In this document: positions 10,725-21,942 of the stretch, piece after piece
How the letters are laid out: the number at the start of each line of letters is the position of its first letter
Numbering within the stretch: position 1 is the first letter of the stretch
Origin: Ilyonectria destructans
Lineage: Eukaryota; Ascomycota; Sordariomycetes; Hypocreales; Nectriaceae
DNA length: 64,000 nt
Reading direction: 5' to 3'
Assembly (NCBI GenBank): GCA_020740775.1
Contig: JAHEWK010000036.1
Span: forward strand, 1 to 64,000
Translations under genes and position numbers: made by a program
The notes under the pieces: model-generated
Told to the model about the DNA's origin: nothing
Seen by the model: the letters and a program-made list of their open reading frames with translations, nothing else
Database searches by the model: none

Positions 10725-11444
10725 CTCAGGGCCAGTCGCGTTTCCGCATGCCAACAACATTTTCATAGAAGACATTCACAAAAGCTCGGCGAAATAGAGA
10801 TAATAAAATGTGCAGATATATCTTCTGCCCAGTCAATGGGATCAGATCGTTCCAGTATCAAGACGTCATCCAAATTTCCCTCTCTCGCCTTGGCAGATGA
10901 GGAGATGAGATTTATTGCGCCCGGGAACCTCACAGGACCATCGCCTTGGCAGGGCGACCACTGAACACTGTGCTGGTTGAATGACCAAATGACTGAGAAA
11001 CGGGATCGGAACCTTACTGTCCGTATCGTCCCGCATCGGCGCCTGGAGGGTAATGATGACGCTGCACGACTGCCCAAAATTAGGTACCGAAATCAATTAC
11101 CCTCATAATAATCGAGAAATATTCAAGAAAAACAAAAATTCACAGGTGTAATTTTACCTGATCAATACGCTGGAGGGCTTCTAGAAAAACTATTCAAAGC
11201 CAACAAGGATCCACTTTCTCCATCCTTTCCTTCCATGACCATATCACACAAATCCAATCATGTCCGCAAAAAGCCAAGTTACCCAAAATAACCCCACCAC
11301 TACCCACGCCAAAGTCTCTCAGAAATCATTTAGGCTACCGCCTGTTGCCGCCGACTTCGATCGCAGCCAATTCTTCTTCTTCCACACTTCCTCTCATCAT
11401 ACGCCTTCTCCTCCCCTTCTAAACACCACCTACACGACCTCATC
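10725..11444. other. No gene recognised
   Basis: 720 bp between the Zn2Cys6 relic and the GTP cyclohydrolase relic. A minus-strand frame at 10,763-11,077 and a plus-strand frame at 11,260-11,511 lack recognisable domains. The segment from 11,200 probably corresponds to the former 5' region of the cyclohydrolase gene. Confidence 0.45.
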
Positions 11445-12000
11445 ATGGGTCAATTTGACGCACCCGAGCCCAAGAAGCGACCCCTCGACACGGCTAGCGT
11501 CTCGGGCCTGAAGATGCCTCTACCGTCCCCGCGCCCCTTACCAACCGCCGCGCTACCGCCTTCAAGAAGCGTCGCAACAGCCTCGGTAAAGCCGCCCGCG
11601 ACCCGCGCGATGAGCCCGCCGCTAAGAAGACCAAGCTGCCCCCGGGCCGGCGGTCGCCTAGCCCTATCACTGACTTCGACGGACTGAGCCGGCCGAGCAG
11701 CGGCACCCGGAGCCGCATTGATGAGGGCCCGGAGCCGACCGAGAAGCGGCTGGAGAAGATGCGCGGCGCCGTGAGGACGCTGCTCGAGTGCGTGGGCGAG
11801 GACCGCGACCGCGAGGGCCTGCTGGCCACGCCGTCGCGGTATGCGAAGGCGCTGTTGTTTTTGACCAAGGGCTACCAGGTCAATGTCAAGAATATTGTCA
11901 ACAACGCGCTCTTCTACGAGGGACATAATGAGATGGTCATTGTTAAGGACATTGAAATCTGTAGCAAGTACCATCAAGGAATCGGCGCAGATATAAAACC
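11445..12000 (+). pseudogene. GTP cyclohydrolase I, frameshifted and truncated
   Basis: The intact enzyme makes dihydroneopterin triphosphate from GTP, the first step of folate and biopterin synthesis. Here ATG 11445 starts a typical N-terminus. A missing base near 11,512 shifts the frame to an early stop at 11,687, while the homologous frame continues (AFKKRRNSLGK ... RGAVRTLLECVGEDRDREG ... VNVKNIVNNALF ... MVIVKDIEI). Homology stops at about 11,965, just before the Cys-His-His zinc and active-site segment, which is absent. The sequence then runs into the 3' end of the convergent methyltransferase gene. It cannot encode an active enzyme, so a functional copy must lie elsewhere. Confidence 0.85.
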
Positions 12001-12021
12001 TGTCTACCAACAAGACAGCGG

Positions 12022-13506
12022 TCAAGGTTTCCTCCCCCAAATAAAATAGACCGGAAGATACAGATGGATTGATGGATTCTTGAGGTCATTCTTCACCTTG
12101 GCCATGAACACCTGGATTTCAATATCGCTCCAGCCAAGCACGCGTGAAAAAACTCCAGGAGTGTAAGAGTCAATGACTTGGAGCTCCTGAATAGACTGGA
12201 ATGTCCCAATCTCCTTCAGCCTCGGATCTTTAGGCCACGAGCCAATTGGTATCTGTATTCCGTCATTAATATTGCCATTTCAGAGTAACACAGCTTGTGT
12301 AGGATACTTTGAGGGTTACTAACCTTGTGAATTTCTTGTTGGATATCCACAAACCCTGCATCTTTCAATTTTTCTTTCCATTGGGGTGCACAATCCAAAG
12401 GTTTGCCAAACTTTGCCGCGCCCTCACATATATTCTTCATCCAGAGCCGGGCATCTGTGGCCGTTTCAGCCGTGCCATCATCGGAGACGAAGTGTGTATA
12501 AACAGCCTGCAGCTCAATGTATCCCCTAGGGACCAAGTGCTGGAAGGCGCGTTGGAATAGCTTATCGTCGTTGGTGATACATCCTTCCAATTCCCGGGCA
12601 TGGATGAAGTCAAATGGCGTGCGATATAGCCATTCCGATTCAAAATCATCGACCTCAAATGTACAATTGGGGGGAGTCCTGTTTGACAACTGTTATTAAA
12701 ATCCAGCACAGTAGCAGCGAGGGACCCTCTGTACCATTTGGGTTGTATGGGGCTTAAATCCGTCCCGAGTACTTCTGCGGATGGATATTCACTAGAATCG
12801 TCAGAAAGAGGTCTGTATGGGGCCGTATTGGACTCTCACTCTGCAAAGTCCATTGCCCAGATACCAGTCCCAGTACCAAGGTCAAGTACACGCTGGGGAT
12901 TGTCGCCAATTGGAGCAAGGTGCAGCTTCCCTCCAAGGACCAGACGATATATGTGATGCCCTAAATCCATTCGATCCTGTTCTTCTTCGTCATTTGGCTA
13001 TAAACGATTCATTTAGCTTTTTATTTTATTTTAGCATCCGCCACAGATGCTCTTTGGGACGTACCACCAAGTAGGCGCCTTCGCGAAATGCATGATAGCG
13101 GCGCCCGTTCTCGTATCCAAATTAAACGGGCGATTACCTGTTAGAAAGGTTTCCAAGCATCACGGGCAGTTGGTGCATAACCTACTTGTAGTTTATAACG
13201 CTCGAGTTTAGAGACGACATATAGCTGGCAGATCCTTCTCTAGAGAAACTGTCAGGCAAGGTTGGTCAGGATTGTGTGTCAAAGGACTCACGAGGCATGG
13301 TGGGCAGAATCGTCATCCTGCAACGTATCCAGCAAAGCATCCTGGAAGAAAACTGAGTCAACATTTACTGCACATTACTTAGTCAAGCGGCTGCTCACAT
13401 CCACCTGCAAAGGGTTCTCAGCTAATAGTTCCTGCAATTGCGTTGGAGTCTGCGGATCCAGAGTCTGCGGGTCTGGACTCGGCGCTTGGGCCGTTTCTTG
13501 AGCCAT
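12022..13506 (-). CDS. LaeA/UMTA-like SAM-dependent methyltransferase
   Basis: ATG 13506 opens MAQETAQAPSPDPQT; splicing several short introns gives the family order. In order: NYK-YENGRRYHAFREG, PNDEEEQDRMDL, motif I VLDLGTGTGIWAM, then DFADEYPSAEVLGTDLSPIQP, FDFIHAR, and a C-terminal IPIGSWPKDPRLKEIG and VFSRVLGWSDIEIQVF, stop at 12,022. These proteins methylate small molecules or act like LaeA in secondary-metabolite control. The splices DFA-D/EYPSA and QPK-W/TPPN restore frame exactly. One junction is odd: before YENGRRY (about 13,127) I see GGA, not AG, at the acceptor. The gene may therefore be impaired by one splice mutation, or use another path. Confidence 0.75.
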
Positions 13507-13656
13507 CTTTTGCAGGACACTCTTGAAAGTGGCAAGGGAAAGGCAATGAGGAAGAGAACAGTGCCGAACACCCGCCTCTTATTCTCTTTCCCCACCCCCA
13601 CTTTGGCCAGTTGTCATGCGGCCATGCTATTCCTGATTAGTATACCATGCAGTAGG

Positions 13657-14397
13657 TCACGTGTCAAGTTCCCTGAGGTATTTGCTGAGTTGTGTGGCAT
13701 GCTCGCGCGTCCCTTTCCACCACTGCCGCGATATGCCGCGGCTCATGCAGTAGTTCTTAAAGTGGGCCTTGGGCGACGCTGACGGTTCCGCGCCCACGAA
13801 GAAGACCTGGGGCCTTGGCATCGCGAGGAGGTGGTCGATGTCTGGCCATTCCGGCACCAGGACTGAGTTCTTTTGCTGTTGTTGCTGACGCACCGCCGTG
13901 TACAGCTGCACGGCGTGCAGGACGGCGCCAGGCTTGGCGGCGTACCTGACGCCGGTCCTGTGGAACAGCACATGCGCGTAGTGAATCCATAGACCGCAGA
14001 AGAGTGGGTTGTGCAGGAGAAGGGATGAGGGCCGACTTGCTCTCTCACTCATCGCCGTTGAGAACTGTCCGGGAGGCCGTAAATATGTCCATGCCGTTCA
14101 TCTTGACAGTGGCGAACTCATCGTGCACTAGCATGCCCTTGGTTCATCCAACAGGGTGATGTCGGACACTACCTCCAGCAGCGCCGCCTTGTCCTGCGCC
14201 CACCGCTGGCGGTTATCCATGGTCTCTAGATGTGCTATCTGCGCATCGTACCATCCGAACTTGCCATTATAGGAAGGCATGTGTTGTGCGGTATACGGTC
14301 CACTGTCAAGACTCATGTCGCACGACACCCGAGACGAGCTGTAGCCCCCAACAACGTTGACAGCGACGTTCTGTTGAGCCAAGTACGATACCTTCAC
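13657..14397 (-). pseudogene. DUF6604-like fungal protein, C-terminal remnants
   Basis: Two minus-strand pieces. 14,397-14,128 reads YNGKFGWYDAQ then RWAQDKAALLEVVSDI. 14,052-13,657 reads LLLHNPLFCGLWIHYAHVL, TGVRYAAKPGAVLHAVQLY and ending KAHFKNYCMSRGIS. The order and wording resemble the C-terminal half of large fungal DUF6604 proteins, whose function is unknown. The N-terminal half is absent and the two pieces lie in different frames with no clear joining intron, so I call it a remnant. The family name is from memory and moderately secure. Confidence 0.5.
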
Positions 14398-14571
14398 GCC
14401 TGACTGAAGAGGACGGAGACGACGTCATCTACCTCGGCACGCACCCGAGACAAGTCAGGTTCAAGAAACGACAGGTCATAGATTGGTACATATGTGCAGT
14501 AGTAAACAGAGTACGTATATCACTACATGAGGATATAGACCAGACTATCTACAACCCAAATTACTTTCTAT

Positions 14572-15066
14572 TCAACTAGACCCTCCACCACCACCACTCT
14601 CCTCGCGTGGTGGCACATGTGTTTTCGCTAACCAGTCCTTCGCATTCTGGCTTCTGGCCCACGGCACAAACTCCAGAATATTAACTTGCAAGTAATAGAT
14701 CTTCTCCGCCAGCTTCTTCCGCTCCTTCTTTAAAGTCCCGTGCTTCGGTCTCGTCTCTCCTCGTCGCATGCCCATCGCCGTCGCTTCCGCGATATCCTCC
14801 GCGCTGGGCCCGCGCCAGACCTGACGCACATTGCGCTCCGTAGACTTCGCTGATCCATCGGCGATATCACCGAGCTTGGCCAGCGCAATCACATGTGCGA
14901 GAGCGAAGGGATCGCAGGGCGTCGCCAATATGGCGTCGATTTGTGCGGCTTCGATCACGCGCTGGATGCCTAAGAGTGTGTTGTTTGGCGTCGGCTCGAG
15001 GCCGATGATTGTTGATAGTGTAAGGCCGATCTCGAGGCCGATGATCGTTGCTAGATAGCGGCGCAT
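14572..15066 (-). CDS. Hypothetical protein, 164 residues
   Basis: A single uninterrupted frame with ATG at 15,066. The N-terminus is mildly hydrophobic and contains a repeated IIGLE motif (residues about 8-24). An Ala/Arg-rich middle and a basic stretch (KKERKKLAEK) follow, then a Gly/Ser tail. I recognise no domain. It lies 175 bp upstream of the DUF6604-like remnants on the same strand and could be a detached N-terminal part or an unrelated gene. Confidence 0.35.
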   Translation of the reverse strand: MRRYLATIIGLEIGLTLSTIIGLEPTPNNTLLGIQRVIEAAQIDAILATPCDPFALAHVIALAKLGDIADGSAKSTERNVRQVWRGPSAEDIAEATAMGMRRGETRPKHGTLKKERKKLAEKIYYLQVNILEFVPWARSQNAKDWLAKTHVPPREESGGGGGSS

Positions 15067-15565
15067 GGTTTGTAGGAGGCGATGAACAGAGATATTGGGG
15101 TCATTAATTGAACTAACTATATATGCTCTCTTGGCGTGGTGAGGCTGATAGATAACACACGGGGTGGCGATAGGTTGGACTTCGGACGTGTGGTTTCATT
15201 GAAAAGTTCTGAGATACCGTTGCGTGGGGATAATCAAACTTAAATATTTGACAACGCCCGTCCACCTGCACCACCGTCTAGTGTATTTTTTGACTGGCAC
15301 TAAAATGAAGACCCAAAAAAATTTAGAAGGGAACGTAAGGCCTAAGGTGCCATATCCACGAGAAGCCAACTGGCTATCCCAAATAAGCGCCGTTCCAACT
15401 GCGCTATGCAGAAATTGCCCTCTCGCTCGATCATCACTGCCTCAAGGAAAAAATATGTCGCGGAAGATCCGATTAACTGACCAAGAAAATTTGCCCCGAA
15501 ATGTCCAAGAGCCGGAAGACTGGAAGGTTCGGCTCGGCTAGTAAGATGCTCAGAGCTCAGAGCTA
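15067..15565. other. No gene recognised
   Basis: About 500 bp. An open frame at 15,224-15,541 has no recognisable content. I looked for a tRNA at about 15,340-15,440 and did not find A and B boxes. Confidence 0.45.
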
Positions 15566-15865
15566 ATGCTCACGCGCCAGGACTCCTCGGGACTGGCGCA
15601 AGAAGGTAGGCGTCCGGCGCAAGCACTAATGGGTGTCTGCATATGTGTCGGCAAGGCACTCGCCTTAGCGGGCGATGACGGAGCTGTCCAGGATCTCATC
15701 CACGAGTTCTACACATCCGGCGATTTGAGTAAGCATTTCCGCTGCAAACACTTGTCGAATCTGCGGGACGGCGACAAGATCCAGTGCCAAGCTTGCGACA
15801 AGTCACTCGACTACAGGCAACACCTCCAGAACCATGCTCTGCGAGTGCACGGAACCGTGTTTTAA
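15566..15865 (+). pseudogene. C-terminal fragment of a C2H2 zinc-finger protein
   Basis: The last ~55 residues read DLSKHFRCKHLSN then CQACDKSLDYRQHLQNHALRVHG and stop. This has the spacing of the C-terminal fingers in fungal proteins that keep degenerate C2H2 repeats. The first finger lacks its Cys pair (only the His part remains). The first 45 residues show no domain, and no upstream exon is visible. Probably a transposed tail of a larger gene. Confidence 0.55.
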
Positions 15866-16428
15866 GCTGCACTTTCTGGTTTTCTGTTTCAACACGCTAC
15901 ATTGAGTAGAGTAGATTATAATGTAGAGAATCCTTTGTAACAGTGTCCTGCCGGCCAAGCCACGTCACGTACCCTCTCACCCTTCGGGTGACTTAATTCC
16001 ATTGCTAGCAGGAGCCCCATTAAAGTCCCTAGTTCCGTTTTCCCTTTGTGCGCACGTGAACCAAAAATCCTGGTGAGGGTTCATGGGCTTAAATATTGAG
16101 TGCCTCTTATTCTACGCATCTTCAGCTGGCAGAGCCATTTTAGACACTATCATAGAGCGCAAAATATACTAGATTTAATGCGTTTTACTGACTAGTAGTT
16201 GAGGAAATAGGCTTACGGGCCATCCCAGCCTCTTGTTTCAGCCATCTGCGTGGTGATGTCTCCTTTATACCCTAAATAGAAGGATAGATCAGGTCGAGTC
16301 TGCAGCGGGCGGCCAAAAGCTGCCCCCTTCTTCCTTCTAGGTTTCGCTGTGTCTTCATCCGCTGTGTCTTCAGACTGGATATTGATCCATCGTCGCCGAT
16401 GCGCAAATGGCCCCATTGTGAGCCCTCT
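15866..16428. other. No gene recognised
   Basis: About 560 bp downstream of both the C2H2 fragment and the convergent kinase gene. Only short frames are present. It presumably contains the 3' ends of both transcripts. Confidence 0.45.
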
Positions 16429-18682
16429 CTAGCCGATGACAGCTCGGGCGCCTTTCTTGCCCAACACACCCCTCTTCTTGGGTTTCGGGCTGTTGTTCCG
16501 CCCTTTCTTGCTGTTCAGGAATCCAAACATGCCGCCTGAGCCCTCATTCTCGCCCTCAGCGGCATTATTGGCATCCGTCGGTAGGGTCGCATCCTGGCGT
16601 GCCAACTCTGACCAGCTACCACCTCCATCGAGGGTCACCTGAACGCCCCCAGTGGGACTTGTGACTCGTTGGCCCGCGATAATGGGGTGGTGGCGGTTTG
16701 GGAAGTCGTGCTGGTACCAGGGGGGAGGGGCCGGCATGGGGGTAGTCTCATCAGTCGTGATGGCCTGAAGAGCGTTGTCCGGGTCGGGTTGCGCCTCATC
16801 ATCAAGGCCTTGGGCGGCTTCAGTGATCCTGTTGGGGTTAGCACAGGGGCTACAGGTCAAAAGGATGAGCCACCTCACTTCTTGTATGCAGCCACAGTGT
16901 AGTCAAACGGCCGAAAGTCGGTCTCAATCATCCGATGTAGCTCATCCTCGCGAATCTCCTTATCGGTCGCATCCTCTTTTAACCGCTCTCTCGGCTTCTG
17001 GCGTCTTGCTCGGGCCTCGAGCGGCGCTTCCTCGAAGAGTAGTTCTTCCACATCGTAGGTGGCGTCGAAGTTGGTTTTGTGGGAGGAGGGAACAAAGATG
17101 GGCTCGATCCGCTTCTGCTCGAGGAGCTCAAAGTCGAAGACCTTGAAGAATTTGTGATTGGCGAAACTGTCCCATGTCGAACCCATGCGAGTGTCTCGGT
17201 TGGGGTCGAGGGCGGAGCCGATCGCATGGAGGCAGGCGAGCGACACGGGGGGCTGGGTGACCGGGTACTTGGGGTTGGCGGTCTGGATTTGCGAGCTGAC
17301 GGAGCCTTTGGAGCCACCGTCAAAGGGTCGCTTTCATCGAGTCAGCCCTGCTTATCTAGCACACAGAGGGGGTCGAGAGCGATATCGTCTGCTCAGAGAG
17401 AAGCGTGCGGCCATTGAGGCGTACCTTGTTGTAGATGCACTCGTAGAACAGAACACCCAGTGACCACCAATCCGCCCGGACATCATATCCCTTTCCAGCA
17501 TATACTTCGGGGGCAAGATAGGCCCGAGTACCGGACTTGCTCGTCAGAATCCTGCCAGCGACGATGTCCGAGGCAACATTCTAGCTCACGGTTAGCAAAT
17601 GCACACCTACAGGGCGGAGACGGCAGGAACGTACAAAATCGGTCAAGTGGACGTGGCCATCGGCGTCGAGAAGGACGTTGTCGGGCTTGATATCTTTGTG
17701 GATGATGTTCCGGCTGTGGATATACCTCAGGGCGCAACCCAGCTCGGCGATCCAGAACCCAACCGCCTCCTCAGTGAAGGTCTTTCTGGAGATGTGGAAC
17801 CGCAAATCACCGCCAGTCATCAAGTCGACCACAAGGTACCTGTCGCTGCGTGTAAGCCACAAGCATGGCACTCCTCGGCATGGGATTGGTGGGGTCGTAC
17901 ATGTACTCGATATCCTGGAAGCTGTATCTCAAGTTGCAAATGAAGGGGTGGTTGACATATTCGAGCATCCGCCGCTCGCGGATGATGTTTCGTACGCTCT
18001 CGGATCGTACGACTGCAGTCATGGCATGGTGGTCAGCGTAGGAGCAAACACATTGCGCAACCTAAGGAGACGGGGCTTTGAGGCAGAGGGAGGGGATGTC
18101 GTCGAGACGGGAACCCTGGGACAGGAGTCGAGGGGACAGGTGGGACGGAGAAAAGAGCGAGTCGGTGGCGTACCTTCATCCTTGCGGATGTACTTGAGGG
18201 CAAAGGACAGGTTGGTATCCTTGCGCTCGACGATGCGCACCTTCCCAAAAGCGCCTCGGCCGACGACTCTCAACAGGCGGAAGTCGTTGAGGTTGACTGC
18301 GGCGGTGGGAGTCAGCGTGTGTTCGTGAGCGAGGTCGGTCTGATCTGGCGGTCTCGCTGCTGCGATGCTACAATCTCAATTACCCCTCCGCGGGGAAAAG
18401 TAGGGGAAAGGGGGAAAAGAGGGGGGGGGGGGGGGGGCCCACGGAAAGAATGCCGCACGGACGACGCCGCACCACGCAGGACAGACGTGGGTGTTGATTT
18501 GCGTTGAAAAAGTGGAGCACTCCTTTATATCGTAATTGATATATTTCACACTGTGACACCCACAAACAGTGGGAGAGACCCAAGAAGGGTGGGGGCGGTG
18601 GGACTCGCGGGCAGGGCAAGAGCGCAGGGATTCACGTACCTTCGCCATTGAGGTCGACGGGCTTTCCTTGGCCGTTGCCCAT
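16429..18682 (-). CDS. YANK/STK32-type serine-threonine kinase
   Basis: ATG 18682 opens MGNGQGKP, a likely N-myristoylation site. After a long first intron (which contains a run of 17 G) the kinase domain reads [13 protein letters not shown] (glycine loop), FALKYI (lysine), [55 protein letters not shown] and [19 protein letters not shown]. The DFN in place of DFG is typical of YANK kinases; HKD in place of HRD is slightly unusual. After PFDGGS and a C-lobe, the AGC-like tail reads [25 protein letters not shown] and FRPFDYT. The last splice adds a Pro- and Lys-rich tail ending 16,429. All junctions restore frame. It likely acts at membranes; its substrate is unknown. Confidence 0.85.
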
Positions 18683-19778
18683 GATGATGGTCTCGATGCA
18701 GAGGGCGACGTAGAATTATCGTGATCGGTAGCAAAGCGCGATGCTGGAATTTGTGGCCAGGGCGAGCGACGAGCGAGGGTGGAGTCGGAGCGCCGTGGTA
18801 GTAAATCACAGTGCACTGTAGGGGCGTGGCGAGAGCCGGAGAGGTGAGGGAAAGACCAACTCAGAGCACTCGATTGCCTCTGAACGCGAGGAAGCATCAA
18901 TCCTGTCTTTTGATTTTGCTTCCTCGCGTTATGTCTTATATCTAGAACTGACCTATACTGTCCTCACATTGATTGGGGGCAGTTTGCAGCGTCGACTACC
19001 ACCCTCTAGCCAAACACTCTTGTGGGGATGCGGGCGTATCTATCTCTCGACCACGGAAGTTCCCGTGTGGGAATCGCTGCGTCTCCAGAAATCAAAGATC
19101 GGCCTCGACTATCCATTCAACTTAGTCAGGTCTCAGTCTCCAGGATGCCCTGCGTCAGGAAACCCGAGTCAGCCTGCCGTGGTTTTTAGAAGCCTATGGA
19201 CAAATGGGGTTTTTGCTCTGTCAAGCGCAGCCTCTCTGCCCCCCAAGCATCCCGATAATTAGGATTAACACTTGGCATATACCAGCACGGACCAAGAGCA
19301 CATTGCCTGGGAAATTCATCCCATCTCTGTGCGAGTGACCCCGGAACGCTAATTCAGGGTCAGCCTGGAACATGTTATGCTTCTGAACCGCTTTGCTTGT
19401 CTTGGATGGGTGACGGTGCACGGATATCTTTTGCTTATTGCGGACAAGTGCCACCATGGCGCTAGAATACAGACTTCACTAGCCTTTCCACAAGTCCCCG
19501 CATCAAAGGCGTCGACTGTGTCTCCAACAAAGCTGATTTGCATTTGAGCCCTGTGACCTGCGTTGGTTAGGGTGAAACGACGGAATCTGCCGAAGTGTGG
19601 CTTGTTACCGACTTGGCTTTTCTTCTATTCTGGATCCCGCATCTGATCAACAAACCTTCTCCCTCCACACACTCTCACAGGTTCCTACGTACATTCACAC
19701 ACTCACGCTCGACGCTCACGCAAACACCTCGTCCACGGCCAGCGGACCACAATCTCTCATGTCCGTCCTGGCATCAAT
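18683..19778. promoter_or_regulatory. Shared upstream region of kinase and FlbC-like gene
   Basis: About 1.1 kb between two divergent genes. No convincing coding frame. C/T-rich stretches at about 19,655-19,740 lie just before the FlbC-like ATG, as in many fungal promoters and 5' leaders. Confidence 0.45.
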
Positions 19779-21002
19779 ATGACCACGAGTCTAGACACGA
19801 TGCAACAGCGGTGCCAGCCTCCGTTGAACTTCGATTACCAGGCTCCCTCTCAGCAACCCGCCTTCTCGAACCTGTGGTCGTCCTCCTCGCCGCCTCAGCC
19901 TGGGACTGGGAGCGGTCTGTTCGTCGAAAACCAGCAGCAACCTCCCGTGAAGCCCAGCGTCATGGCTGGAAAGCCGCCGCAACAGGGCCGCCGCGCGAGC
20001 ACTAGCAGTGGTTCGTCGATGGCATCCTACGGCTCAATGCCCGTGGCCGGTATCCACGAATAGCAGGGCTTACTCAATGTCCTAGATCTCTTGAGCATGA
20101 GCCGCATGCAAACTACTTCGGCTGCTTACGCAGACCCTTCCTATACCACAACTGCCTCTCCCCCCAGTGGTCACTTTGCACCGATCTCTGCGGCTCCCTA
20201 CGACACCATGGGGTATGCGCCTGCCCCAGTGCGGGCAGCCACCTTGAGTATGGCTCCCGAGGCTGACTCGTCTCGGAGCCAATCGTGAGTTTTTCTCTGA
20301 CTGTTTGGTCAACTCGACTGAGACAACTATCGGTTGCCCGACCACGCCGCAGCTCAAATTGTTGATATCAATCCCAGGTCGCTTCAGGATGAGCGGAGAG
20401 GCTTTGCTGATGCGCTCGATGCCAGCCATGGCATGCTCGCCATGAGCCACGAAACCCTTCGGAACATCTGCGGCAACCGCAACAATCGGTCGTCCGTGGA
20501 TTCCTCCGGCTTCCCCTCGACGCACTCGACCATCTCCACCAATTCTTCCACTAGAAACTTCAGTTCATGCTACCAGGGAGACTCCGTGTCCGATTATTCC
20601 ACCGCCGGTTCAGACATCAAATCAGTCAATTCACGCACTTTGCCTCGGCCCCAGGGCTTGATTAGCTCCCAAATCCCGCCCGCCCCCCAGTCAATGATGG
20701 GCCAGTTCAGCCCCAAGGCGTCGTCCAGTACACAAAAGAAGCACAAGTGCAAGGTCTGCGACAAGCGATTCAGTCGCCCAAGCTCGCTGCGGACTCATTT
20801 GTACAGCCACACTGGCGACAAACGTACGTCTCCTGGGAGGCCACTTATATTTTTGCGACGTAATTTTACTGACGATGACGCAGCATTTGCGTGCGAGGCT
20901 GAAGGTTGTGGGCGGCATTTCTCCGTGGTATCTAACCTGCGACGCCATCGAAAGGTGCACCGCCGTTCCCAGGCACGCTCCGAGGACCACCATTCGGACT
21001 AA
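19779..21002 (+). pseudogene. flbC: FlbC-like C2H2 regulator with premature stop
   Basis: ATG 19779 begins MTTSLDTMQQRCQPPLNF. The reading frame is Ser/Gln/Pro-rich and is broken by TAG at 20,061-20,063, after which the same frame continues (MSMSRMQTTSAAY). A first intron (20,285-20,352) has good GT...AG ends but leaves the next exon one base out of frame. The tail is intact: KHKCKVCDKRFSRPSSLRTH, then after a second in-frame intron FACEAEGCGRHFSVVSNLRR, two C2H2 fingers. FlbC activates conidiation genes in Aspergillus. The stop could be a CAG-to-TAG change at a CpA site. Either a decayed second copy or the organism's only copy in a mutant state. Confidence 0.7.
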
Positions 21003-21669
21003 ATTAAATTTGAGCCCATGAAATGTGTCTGGGATGTCTCGGGCTTCCCCTGCACGCTTGCGTGTGGAAGGTCTTAAAACGGGCGTCTGAGGCTGTCTTC
21101 AAGAAGTGCTTGGAAGGCAGTAGTCCACTCTTCCGTGAGGGCTGGACCACGCTGGCCAGAAGACGCAAATCAGGACGGTATCGTGACATGGTTTGCCAAA
21201 GTGAGGGAGCAACTCGCTAAGTTTGCAGATCACAAAGTCCGACACGGCGAAGGCCATTGGCTCTGCCCAACAAGCCAATTCAGGGTTCCACAGCGGACCG
21301 CAAGCTTGACATTGGCTTCACGGACGACCCCAAAAGAAGTCCCAATGTCACTGGTCACAGATCCTCGTGCCGGGTGAACTGAAGTGCAACCCTACCGCCG
21401 ACACTGCTTCGGATTGATGAAGTGCGCGCTTGTTGTATAGCAGGCCGGGCGACGATTTGCTGGAAAGCCCATCGCGAAGGAGACCCGCAGACACCTCTCG
21501 TCATCAAGGACTCTTGGCAATATACAGAGCGCGAGGAGGAGGGCGATTTTCTGCAGGATGTGACTGATAAAGGTGTGGTCAATGTGGCCAGACACTATTA
21601 CCATCAGATTGTTCAAGTCCGCGGTATTGATGACAACGTTCGAAACAGTGTTCGAAAGGGACTACAACT
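21003..21669. other. No gene recognised
   Basis: About 670 bp between the FlbC-like gene and the MITE at 21,670. Short frames occur on both strands, none with a recognisable domain. Confidence 0.45.
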
Positions 21670-21908
21670 TGCAAGCTAAGTTGGCCACAAAAACCTGGAA
21701 CAGCATCAGTTTTAGCAGCAAAAGAGGAGTAAAAACGTTAGTGCAAGAAGTACCCCTCATAGAAAGTCTTCTGCAGCTAAAATCGAAATCTTAAAATTCC
21801 CTTCGGCTCTTCTTCGGTTAACAACGACGCACCAATATACACACCAATCTGATATTGTTCCAGACTTTTGTGACTTGTTCCAGATTTTTGTGGCCAACTT
21901 AGCTTGCA
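21670..21908. mobile_element. MITE, 239 bp
   Basis: Terminal inverted repeats of about 24 bp, starting TGCAAGCTAAGTTGGCCACA, at 21,670 and ending 21,908. Inside the right end a 16-bp motif (TTGTTCCAGA-TTTTGTG) is repeated in tandem with one change. Noncoding. I could not identify a certain target duplication. Confidence 0.75.
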
Positions 21909-21942
21909 AAGTTGGTTCGCCATGGAGCTTGCTCCACATGAA

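Noticed and set aside
12754..12936. In-frame stop in the methyltransferase near the motif I region
   Set aside because: The TGA lies in an intron starting GTGAGA and ending TCTAG; splicing gives DFAD-EYPSA exactly.
15340..15440. tRNA gene
   Set aside because: The text CAACTGCGCTA looked like part of a tRNA, but no A and B boxes or acceptor stem pairing could be found on either strand.
17158..18328. Long plus-strand frames opposite the kinase
   Set aside because: Antisense shadows of the minus-strand kinase exons, which show all kinase motifs.
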